This document shows positions 1 to 8,513 of a stretch of DNA of 64,000 nt, piece by piece (within the stretch, counting starts at the first letter, position 1; each line of letters begins with the position of its first letter). This DNA comes from Irpex lacteus (Eukaryota; Basidiomycota; Agaricomycetes; Polyporales; Irpicaceae): the NCBI GenBank assembly GCA_001986395.2, contig MQVO02000059.1:39985-103984 (forward strand), written 5' to 3'. The notes below the pieces were generated by a model. That model worked only from the letters and a program-made list of their open reading frames with translations, was not told where the DNA came from and ran no database searches. The translations under genes were made by a program, and so were the position numbers.

Positions 1-638
1 ACGAGTGTAACGGACAGTAGCATCCGCCCCAGGATAGAGCGCAAATACCTGGGTCTTCCAGGCGTCGTAGGTTCCGTTCGCGTACCCGGACAGCGTGTCC
101 CATTGGTCTGAGACTTCTATCGGAACGTAACGGGTGGCGTAAGACTTTTTGTCCGCGTCCGCTGCAACAGCGGCACGGGTGAAGAGCTCTTCTAGGTTCT
201 GGAAGTAACGGGACAAGGTACGGGGCTGCGCCGGATCGAAGGTAGGGGCATGACGGTCGCTGGAGAGGGGCATAGGAGTGGTGGCCATGGCTAGTTGCTG
301 TTGTAGGTGAGAGACTTGGGCGTCGTACTGGTCGATGACTTCGAAGAGGCGATTGGTATGGGATTCGCGGGCAAGGAGGTATTGGATTGGTTGGGGTTCT
401 GAGGGTTCCGCAGACAAGGATGGATCAAAAGAAACGGGTGGAGTATTGGGTTCCTCGTCCGGAACGAGTTGGTTTTCTACTTCTTGGAATTCGTCCGCGG
501 ACGCGTAAGGGGATTCTTCCGCGGGCACGGAACGCTTCCTGGGTTTGCGAGGCTTGTGTAGGAGAGTGTCGGGATCGGGTAGTGGTTCGAACTCTGAAGT
601 TCCGCGACTACGGGTATGCTTCGAGGAACTCACCGCGG
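1..638 (-). pseudogene. Gag N-terminal part of outer Ty3 element B, interrupted
   Basis: Read on the minus strand this stretch stays open and aligns along its length with the Gag N-terminus of element A. Shared landmarks are a Thr-Arg-Ser-Arg-Gly block, an Ala-Arg-Glu-Ser-His block, the Met-Pro-Leu start region and the His-Ala-Pro-Thr-Phe-Asp-Pro block. The two copies are clearly diverged, so this is a related element and not a duplicate. The window edge cuts it on the left. On the right it is broken at 638 by insertion of element A, and its upstream leader resumes at 12,517. It cannot make a normal Gag as it stands. Confidence 0.85.
635..638. repeat. Left target-site duplication of element A (GCGG)
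   Basis: GCGG directly abuts the TG end of the left LTR, and the same four bases follow the CA end of the right LTR. Joining the flanks through one copy gives sequence that aligns with the equivalent gag leader of element A. This confirms the insertion point. Confidence 0.8.
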
Positions 639-1958
639 TGAGACACCAAGCCGCGCTCAGACAAAGGACAAACCTACCAAACCACCTAACCCCAATAGAG
701 GAGCGGTAACGTGGTTCGGCCGAGAGCGAGGGGGTGTACGAGAAATGCGAGGGCCTCTGAGTCCCAAGCCTGACCGACGACGCCGCAACACTAGGTATAG
801 ATATCCGTCCGACCCTAAGACAAGCTTAAGGGAAGTGCAACACTGAGTGAGCCGAGGCCGAGCAACTGGACGATCAACAGCAGGGCCGAGCAGCAAGAGC
901 TACTCGTATACGTCCTACTAATACTCGTGCAACACCGCCTGCAACGCAGCAAGACCTTGGCCGAACCTCTCGGGCAACTAATCCCGGGGTCTAAGGTAGG
1001 CCCGAGCCGAGCAAGAACGCTGTGGAAGAGGGGTAAATGGGTACGGACGCAAAGGAACGATGATAACGCAAAGAACGCAACGCAGACGCAGGATATTCGC
1101 AAGGAACGCGGAGGGACGCTGAGGGAAGTCGGACGCAGTGAAGTCAAGCTGAGAGCGCGAAGTTTGAGGGTGAACTGTGCGGGGTAGATTGCTTGTCGCT
1201 ACTCTACGCATACATGCTCTATTTATACGTGTCCGAGGCCCATGTCCATATAGGTGAGCTCATAAGTCAAACGAAACGAGAAAATGGCAAAGGTAGTGCT
1301 TCGGCCGAGAAAGGAGAATGAGTCAGATGAAGGGCCGAGCAGGTAACGAGAAATATGTCAAGGAGAGACCGATGAAACATGTTAAGGGAGGGCCGAGACA
1401 GCGGCCAGCGAGGGAGGTGACTAAGGAAACGTCCTAAGGGCGCGATAGAGTCGGGCAGGAGGAAAGAAGGGACGAATCGGATGAGGGATGAAGGGAGGTG
1501 AGAATAATAATGAACACGAAGAGAGGGAATAACGAAACTCAGCGACGTCGGGGATGCGAGCCTCAAGGCTACCAGCGCATGGGCGCAGTGCACCCGAGGA
1601 CTTGTCCGAAGGAACGCAAGGCCGAGGGGGCCGAGCAACCAATACCCAAGGTTGACGATGGGTGAGTCATGGCCGAGTGAACGGACGGGCCCTCGTGCAG
1701 GAGTCGACGCGTCGATGGACCAGGAAGGAAGGCGCGAGGGCGGGGAGTATAGGCGGGATGGATCAAAATGGTAAGGGAGTCGGGCGACCGGGTGCTGAAA
1801 GAGACGGCATTGGCCGAGGTTCGATGATGGGACCGAGGCTTCGATTACGGGCGCTCGGACGTGTCCGAGTCCACATAGGGCTGCACCCGAGGCTCCTGAG
1901 AAGTCGAAAAGAAGCTGTTAGAGTTCTGGGGGATGTGTGGCGTGTGCCCAGCGTGTCA
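639..1958 (-). repeat. 3' LTR of element A
   Basis: A 1,320-bp terminal repeat starting TGAGACACC and ending GTGTCA. It differs from the other LTR only at 1,873 (A here, G at 12,431) as far as can be read by eye. In element orientation U3 begins at 1,958 and U5 ends at 639. All open frames inside it are also present in the other copy and look non-coding. It is rich in the heptamer GGCCGAG. Confidence 0.95.
1219..1227 (-). promoter_or_regulatory. TATA box in 3' LTR of element A
   Basis: TATAAATAG on the minus strand, about 730 bp into the LTR. It is the best core-promoter candidate and implies a long U3 with R/U5 starting some 30 bp further left. Confidence 0.55.
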
Positions 1959-1974
1959 TCCTCCTCCCTACTGA
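1959..1974 (-). other. Polypurine tract of element A
   Basis: The minus strand reads AGTAGGGAGGAGGA ending flush with the 3' LTR. This is the expected place and composition for the plus-strand primer of an LTR element. A 17-bp copy of this region recurs at 4,615-4,631. Confidence 0.75.
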
Positions 1975-1976
1975 AA
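1960..1976. repeat. 17-bp direct repeat, copy next to 3' LTR
   Basis: Perfect match to 4,615-4,631. The pair brackets the antisense gene at 2,109-4,285, and the copies are 2,655 bp apart. Confidence 0.85.
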
Positions 1977-2108
1977 TCCTAAGTCGTCCCCGACTTGCCA
2001 AATGCGGCGCGGCCTTTATGCAGTGACTCGGCCTTGAGGCTGACGCATGTCGGCGCCAATACGTCTTCATCAACTCGTCCCACAACCTGCTGCGCCCCCA
2101 ACCACACC

Positions 2109-4285
2109 ATGTCGTCCACCACCATACCAACACCCAAGTCGATCACCCTGCGCAACGTTCGTGGCATCCTAGACCGCCTGAACAACGATGACGCGACCTC
2201 GGTCTTGACCGACGAGTTCGCCAGTGAGTTCCAATGGGCCATGGTAAGTAAAGCGGCCGTGGTAACCTCCACAGGACTAACGTGCGTGAACACCATAGGA
2301 GACGCTGCTAGAGGACAAGTCCGTCCTCACAGAGAACACTGCGCTCAACAGCCAGGTGATCGAGGCGATGATGTCCCTGGCCGAGCTCTTCGACGACCAC
2401 CCCAAGGACGCCACCGCTCGGCTTCGCCAGGCGTTTGAGAAGTCTGGTGCCAGCACCGAGTTCGGTCTGCCCGTGCTGGCTCCTCGAAACGACGGTGAGG
2501 AAGACGCAGAGTCGCGGAATGAAGAGGGTGAAGATGAAGGGGACGAGGAAGGCGACGAGGAGGCGGGTGAAAAGGGTAAGAGCGATGACGAAGAAGACGA
2601 GGACGAGGATGAAGACCAGGAGGGTGAAGAAGGACCAGTCGACGCCCCTGCCGAGGAGTCTTCTGACGAGTCGGTCGACGAGCAGGAGGCCAAAAAGAAG
2701 TCGTCGTCGTCTTCGTCGGCCGAGGAGTCCTCTGACGAGTCTGTCAAGATTACGGGCTCGAAGAAGGGCAAGGAGAGAGCCGAAGACAGTGAGTATGAGG
2801 ATAGCGACGAGGATGACGAGAAGATCATCAAGAAGGAGCCTGGCACCGAGACCGCCCCTGGCTCGGACGAGATGGACGTCGACGAGGAGCCCGTTGTTCC
2901 TGCAAGCCAGCCCGGGCCTGCTGCTACGACCAGGCCTCGTCCTCGGCCAGTCCCTCACCAGGTCGAACCGGCCAAGCCTGCGCCCGTGGCTGCGACCCCA
3001 GAGGTCCAGACGGCCGCGCCCGCCACCGCAGCAGTTCCTCGTCGTCGTCGTAAGCTGTACAAGTTCGTCGCAGTGGAACGCAATCTTCGGGTACGTGATG
3101 GTGCTCGTAATGGCCGAGGTCTTATGCTGACAGGTTTTGGCGTAGTGTGGTACATGCGTCGAGCACAAGATCGACGTTTGCCGCGTTCGACTCGACCACG
3201 GCGGCCAAGTCATGAGCTGCGTGACCTGCAGCCGGCGAAAGGTCCACTGCACCTACAAGCAGAACGAGGTTGACGAGAGAAGCAAGGCGGTGCTGGCCTG
3301 GATGAAGAAGAGGAAGATCGAGCTAGAGGACTTGGCGGTCGAGTCGGACCCCGAGAAGAAGAAGCCGGCCTCGAAGAAGGGTGTCAAGGGGGGCCCGAAG
3401 ACTCCTACGAAGGGGAAACGTGTGGCGAAGGCTGAGCCCGTGTCTAGTGGTGAGGAAGATACGCCCAAGGCTAAGAAGACGTTGGCCCAGCCTACTCGGT
3501 CCTCGGCCAAGGCTGCGGGCAAGGCCGCACTGCCTGCCCCTCCGCCTCGTCGGTCCACGCGTCAGAGTACCGGTACGTATTGCAGTAGCTGTGGATCATT
3601 AGCGAGCTGACAATAGTGTCCAGCGGCGAAGGCGGTCGCCCAGACCGAGGAGAAACCGGCCGCTCCTGTTACCACTCGGTCGAAGGCTCGACCCTCCATG
3701 CCTCCACCTCCTCCTCGGTCGCCCTCTCAGGCACCCGCAGACCTCTCTCCTATGGCTCCAATGCTCTCGCTGCCGTCGTATAGTCCTGCGATGGGCACCT
3801 ATCGTAGTAAGTCCAACCCACTCGTCCTACCCTGCTCGCATCGCTGACCGAGCGCAGGCCAGCTGCCTTTCGAGTCCCCGGCCATGTCCGGGCGCACTCT
3901 ATCTGGTGCCTCGTCGTTCTCTATCGGTACGTCCGCCTCGTCGGGGCTCGAGGACTTCCACCGCCTGCGGATCCAGCAAGCCGAGGGCGAGCTCCAGCAA
4001 GAGCAGCTCGGCCTTCGTGCGGCGGAGCGCCGTGTTAAGGCGGCCGAGGCCCACCTCGCTGCCTGTCGTCTCGAGTACGAAGAATGGCGAAGGGACCAGC
4101 CTGTTGTCGCGTCGTCGTCCCAGGACCCCGTCCTCGCAGCTGCCACCTCTCGCGGCCTCGCCCTCGACGACCAACCTCCACCTACGAAGCGGCTGCGTGT
4201 TGAAGTACCCAAGTCCGAGGTCGTAGATGCGAGCAAGACGAAGAGCTCGGGAATGTCGAAGAAGAAGGGAAAGGGAAAGGCGTAG
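2109..4285 (+). CDS. Antisense cargo gene in element A: acidic protein with Zn2Cys6-like cluster
   Basis: Five exons: 2109-2243, 2299-3090, 3146-3572, 3624-3806 and 3858-4285. The GT-AG introns are 51-55 nt and the product is 654 residues. Seen in order: a short N-terminal segment, a long Asp/Glu/Ser-rich tract (about residues 100-210), a six-cysteine cluster CX2CX7CX12CX2CX6C near residues 310-345, a Lys/Pro-rich stretch, and a C-terminal coiled coil rich in Leu/Glu/Arg followed by a basic tail. The cysteine pattern resembles fungal Zn2Cys6 DNA-binding clusters, but with longer spacing than Gal4. It lies inside an LTR element, opposite to gag-pol, starting 150 bp from the LTR U3 edge. Function is unknown; a nuclear DNA- or chromatin-binding role is inference. 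Frame continuity across four introns makes the gene model strong. Confidence 0.82.
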
Positions 4286-4407
4286 TGTCCGTTAGTTGTC
4301 GTCTCGGCCGAGCTCCTCTTGTACTAGTATTCCTGTGTGTCCGTTTGTTTGCCTTGTTCTGTCCTCTTGCGCGTTGTACCATAGGACGTAGACGTCCTCG
4401 CTGCTGT

Positions 4408-4413
4408 AATAAA
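4408..4413 (+). terminator. Poly(A) signal for the antisense cargo gene
   Basis: AATAAA lies 123 bp after the stop codon on the gene's strand. It suggests the cargo gene makes its own mRNA independent of the retrotransposon transcript. Confidence 0.5.
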
Positions 4414-4614
4414 TTCGCTGGTTGATGGAAAATGGAAAGGAATGTGGGAAAGAGATGTAAACGGCTACGTGTGAAAGGTCAAATCTGGTGAGTTTCGATG
4501 GTTTTGTATGTGTCCGAGGGTGTAAACGTGGAATACGGGCGAAAAATGGGAAGATAGAAGGCTCCGGGTTCTGAGCTCTCTGCTTCTCTGGGTAAGGGCC
4601 GACGTTACCGTCTC

Positions 4615-4631
4615 CCTCCTCCCTACTGAAA
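4615..4631. repeat. 17-bp direct repeat, internal polypurine-tract copy
   Basis: Same 17 bases as 1,960-1,976. On the minus strand it reads TTTCAGTAGGGAGGAGG. It sits 226 bp downstream of the pol stop, where the polypurine tract would be if the antisense gene were absent. Confidence 0.85.
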
Positions 4632-4856
4632 CAAAGAAGCCCTGTCCCCAGGGCAAGAGGTAAAAGGGTTGGCAGCCTCAGAGACGAGCTCATCATAGAC
4701 CGAAGAGGCAACCGCCTTTAAAGGCGAGTTGCGTGCGAAAAAAATAGGGTGTTGTCCGTGCGTGAGGGGAAGAATAAGAAAACAAAGTGAGAAATGCGGA
4801 AAAGATGATAAGGAGTGGAATGGCGCGAGGAAAAGAGAGAGCACCGGTGGATGAGA

Positions 4857-7800
4857 TTAGGGTTGAGGAAGGTCTTCAGCGTCGTCGTCGTGTTCGTTAA
4901 CAACGCCCGGAGGTTCGTCGAGGTCATCGTCCCCTTGAGAAGTGCTCTCGGCCAGCTCGCGCAGACGTTCAGGAGTAATATCTGCAAAGCCATCAGGTAA
5001 CGGGATAGAGCGACGGGCGAGATAAGGAACCACGCGAAAGGCGGCCACAGGTCGGTCTAGGACCGAGCCGTCGAGTTCGCAGAGTACGTAGGCACCTCCG
5101 CGGTTACGAGTGATAACGATGAGTGGGCCGAGGTAGCGAGGGCGCATTTTACGATTGAGAGCCTTCTCGATAGCGGTGTTCCGGATCAGGACCAGGGATC
5201 CTCGAGCGAAGTTGAAGTCCTTAATGGTATGAGCGTTGTCCTGCTCAAACCGTCGTGCAGCTTGTTTCCTGGACTCGACGACGTCATCGCGTAGCTTCTG
5301 CAGGTCCGACCGACGCTTCTGGAGAGCTAGGGCGCGGCGCGAGATGAGGTCGGTAGTGGTGAGAATGGAGTCGGGAGGGGGCTGCAAGTAGGTAGCTTCG
5401 ATGATGTCGAGCGGGATGATCGGATGGGTACCAGTTACTGCAAAGTACGGTGAGCAGCCCATGCGTTTGCGGACAGTGATACGCTCGGACCAGAAGACCG
5501 AGGCTGAGACCGAGGCCCACTTAGATGCGTCGCCGTCGGCCGCTTTGAAGAGAGCTTGCCGGACGTCGTAGTGTGCCCGTTCGACCTGTCCGTTGGCTCG
5601 AGAGTTGTACCCGCTGATACGAATGTGAGTGATATGATAGCGCTTAGCAAGGTACTCGATGGCAGCGATAAAGGCTCCTCCATTGTCAGAGACAATCTCT
5701 GACAGACCGCCCCATCGACAAAGAATATCCTCGAATAGCCAGTCGCCGATGGTCTTGCCAGTCTCCGTCCTTAGTGCACGGAACTCAGGATAATGCGTGA
5801 GTGAGCAGCGACCTTGGACGATATACTTGAATCCGGCCGACTTGGGTAAGTGCATAGTGTCGACGTATATTTTGGCAAAGAGAGGGGCCGGCTGCGCGAC
5901 CGTGGGAGGGATGAGGATCTGACGCTTCTGGCGAGTTTGACAAATGTGGCAGGTCCGAACGTACCACGCCACGTCAGCAATGTGGAAGGGCCACCAGAAG
6001 CGTTCCGATATCATGACGGTGGTAGCATAGACACCTCGATGCGCTGCTCGGTCATGACACTCCCGTAGGATACGGATTCGGTCGGGAGGCATGACGACTA
6101 ACTTGTGGGCACCAGACGGATCACGCTTCCAGAGCCTCCCGCCGTCGACGAAGAACTGGGTAGCGAAGCGAACGAAGGCGTGTAAAGCTTTTTCGGACAG
6201 GCCCGAGGGCGGTAGGAATGTATCGAGAAATGCTGGAATCTCGGCCAACTTGTCGTCCGCGTCCGAGGCCTTCTTCGTACGAGGTACCTGCTGGTAGTCG
6301 ACGTCCAATGGCTCCTCGGCTACGGATTGTGAGAAGGAAGAGGAAAGAGAGGGGAGCCGAGGACGGAGCTGCGCCCATATATGCATAGTGAGGAAGCAGG
6401 GACCCAACGGGTTTTCGTCTTCGTCGTCTTCAGGAGGGTCAGGGTCCCCAGGCTGAGGAGGTCGACGAGAGAGACCATCTGGACCGTGTCTCTCACCAGG
6501 GACGTGGACTAGGGTGAAGTGGAAGGTAAGGATGGCAGCGATCCAACGGTTGATGGAGGCCGAAGGCGCGAGGTCGGGATTTTGGATCATGCCTTTGATA
6601 TGCTGAGCGTCCACCTCTACGACCAAATTACGTACCCCGATGATATACAGCTTTAAGGCTTTGAGCGAGCGATAGAGACCGTAGAGTTCGAGCTTCGGCT
6701 GAGAGAACCGAGATTCACGGTCGTTGAGTGTGATCGAGCCGAAGCGAGAGTAATAGCGAACTTTCGGGTTGGTAGAGTCGCACTGAGCCAGGAAGTGACC
6801 GATCGCCAGGTATGAGGTATCGACTGCGAGGATGACAGGGGCACCGGAAGTGTAGTCGATAGCACGCAGAGCAGGTGAATCCAGGAGAGCCTGCTTGAGG
6901 TCGGCTTGCGCTCGGTCCTGATCAGGGCCCCATTCGAAGGCTGCGTCCTTTCTGGTAAGCTTGACAAGGTGGTGTGCCCGGTGAGCGAAGTTCTTGATAA
7001 AAATGCGCACAACGCCAACAGTACCCAGGAATGCGCGGACCTCAGAGAGGCTCTTGCAGGGTCCCCAGTTCCGTATGGCGCGTACACGATCCTCCTCGGG
7101 TATGCGGCCCTCGGGCGTACAGCAGGAGCCTACGACCGAGTACTTGCGGGCAAGCAAAATCGACTTCGGCCCAGAGAACGTGCCACCAACGTACCGAACT
7201 CGAGCGACGACCCTGTTAAGATTGTCGAAGTGTTCTCGAACAAATCGTCGAATGCCCGGATTCTCGGGTATCCGTTCCCAGTCGCCATTAGGTAGCCGAT
7301 ACTCGTCCTTCGGTCCTCGGACGGGTACGTCGTCGATGTAGGGGATAGTGACATGAGGAATTTCGGGTTGCAGAATGTAGGTGACGTCGTCGTGAAAGAT
7401 GGGTACGCTGTTGGTCCAGCCCATAGGTAGAGTTGTAATGCGCATGGCGCCGAATGGTGTTTGGAAGGTGGTCATATCGCGAGACGACTCGGCCAATGGC
7501 CGGTTGTCGTACCCGACGAATAGATCAAGGATCCCTCCACAGGCGCGGCCGCCAAACGTTTCGGCCAAGTGTTCAGGAAGAGGAGGAATACCAGAGTGTT
7601 GGATGGTGACCCGGTTGAGCGGTTCGAGGGAGTGCACAATCCGAAGTTTGCCAGTCTTCTTCGCCACTGGAAACCAGCGACTCCGATAGGTAGCATTCGA
7701 CGGTTCGTACACCCCGGCCTTGATTTTCTCGAGGATGATTCGGCAGCATTCGTCGTAGATGCCCGGTGGGATTGGCATGTTCCGCTCCACCCAGGGCACA

Positions 7801-8513
7801 TGAGGGACGACTGGAAATTCTACAGGTGGAAAGAAGTCAGTACGAAAACTACCACGCTCATCGTCGGTCCAAGCAAAGGCCTGGTTGTGCAAAGAAACAA
7901 AGTAATGCAGAAGGCGTCGCTCCTCCGGAAGCCAAAACGCATCGCCGTGACGGCCGTCCAGCTCCGTCATGCGATCTTGCGTGTATCGCCCAGTAGGAAC
8001 AAAATTGGGAATGTGGGCATAATCGAGAAAGGGCATGGCCGAAAGCGGGTCGCCCGAAATATTGCGTACGATGCGGTACTCTTTGGGTAGCTCCGTTTTC
8101 ACGGGGCGAACCTTCAGATGCACCGGCTTGTACTTTTTCTTCGCGCCAACGAAAATATGGCGAAGGGTATCGGGTGTGGCACCGAGGGCATGCCACATAG
8201 AAGCAGAAAAAGAGGAGACGAGGTCGAGGAGAGGAAGGGAAGATATGTGGTTTTGAAGGTTATCGTCAGAAAAGGCAGAGAGACAGAAAGAAAGAAACTG
8301 AGAGTTGATCGAGGAGAGAGGAATAGAGGGTGATTCGAAGAGAGAAAGCGAAAGGGAGACAGAGTCAATGTCCGAGACAATAGCTAGTGTGGAAGGAGAG
8401 ACAGAGTCCGTTTGTGAAGCAAGGGTCGGAGAAGAGGAATCGTCGATCGAGGAGAGTGAAAAGGTGTGGTATAAAGGATCTCCTCGAGGGGTGCTCGACT
8501 CCTCGATCCTCAA
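4857..8513 (-). CDS. Pol of element A: RT, RNase H, integrase
   Basis: 1,218 codons in one open frame. The reverse transcriptase has its first Asp near residue 330 and the box Tyr-Ile-Asp-Asp at 392-395. RNase H carboxylates are near 565, 609, 635 and 679. The integrase HHCC finger is near 820-858, and its Asp, Asp, Glu triad is near 885, 943 and 979. A long C-terminal tail is seen but no chromodomain could be recognised. There is no ATG at the start: the frame opens at TTG one base ahead of the gag stop, which fits production as a Gag-Pol fusion by -1 frameshifting. All key residues are present, so it looks functional. Confidence 0.93.
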   Translation of the reverse strand: MRIEESSTPRGDPLYHTFSLSSIDDSSSPTLASQTDSVSPSTLAIVSDIDSVSLSLSLFESPSIPLSSINSQFLSFCLSAFSDDNLQNHISSLPLLDLVSSFSASMWHALGATPDTLRHIFVGAKKKYKPVHLKVRPVKTELPKEYRIVRNISGDPLSAMPFLDYAHIPNFVPTGRYTQDRMTELDGRHGDAFWLPEERRLLHYFVSLHNQAFAWTDDERGSFRTDFFPPVEFPVVPHVPWVERNMPIPPGIYDECCRIILEKIKAGVYEPSNATYRSRWFPVAKKTGKLRIVHSLEPLNRVTIQHSGIPPLPEHLAETFGGRACGGILDLFVGYDNRPLAESSRDMTTFQTPFGAMRITTLPMGWTNSVPIFHDDVTYILQPEIPHVTIPYIDDVPVRGPKDEYRLPNGDWERIPENPGIRRFVREHFDNLNRVVARVRYVGGTFSGPKSILLARKYSVVGSCCTPEGRIPEEDRVRAIRNWGPCKSLSEVRAFLGTVGVVRIFIKNFAHRAHHLVKLTRKDAAFEWGPDQDRAQADLKQALLDSPALRAIDYTSGAPVILAVDTSYLAIGHFLAQCDSTNPKVRYYSRFGSITLNDRESRFSQPKLELYGLYRSLKALKLYIIGVRNLVVEVDAQHIKGMIQNPDLAPSASINRWIAAILTFHFTLVHVPGERHGPDGLSRRPPQPGDPDPPEDDEDENPLGPCFLTMHIWAQLRPRLPSLSSSFSQSVAEEPLDVDYQQVPRTKKASDADDKLAEIPAFLDTFLPPSGLSEKALHAFVRFATQFFVDGGRLWKRDPSGAHKLVVMPPDRIRILRECHDRAAHRGVYATTVMISERFWWPFHIADVAWYVRTCHICQTRQKRQILIPPTVAQPAPLFAKIYVDTMHLPKSAGFKYIVQGRCSLTHYPEFRALRTETGKTIGDWLFEDILCRWGGLSEIVSDNGGAFIAAIEYLAKRYHITHIRISGYNSRANGQVERAHYDVRQALFKAADGDASKWASVSASVFWSERITVRKRMGCSPYFAVTGTHPIIPLDIIEATYLQPPPDSILTTTDLISRRALALQKRRSDLQKLRDDVVESRKQAARRFEQDNAHTIKDFNFARGSLVLIRNTAIEKALNRKMRPRYLGPLIVITRNRGGAYVLCELDGSVLDRPVAAFRVVPYLARRSIPLPDGFADITPERLRELAESTSQGDDDLDEPPGVVNEHDDDAEDLPQP

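Noticed and set aside
657..1982. Several 60-125-codon frames inside the LTRs
   Set aside because: Present identically in both LTRs only because the LTRs are near-identical copies. No family is recognisable and they overlap on both strands.
2308..3252. Long minus-strand frames opposite the cargo gene (314 and 189 codons)
   Set aside because: They mirror the acidic tract and give Arg/Leu- or Ser-rich nonsense. The plus-strand gene has introns, conserved cysteines and a polyadenylation signal.
4857..8513. An integrase chromodomain in Pol
   Set aside because: The C-terminal tail after the integrase core is acidic and Pro-rich. I could not identify chromodomain aromatic-cage residues with confidence.
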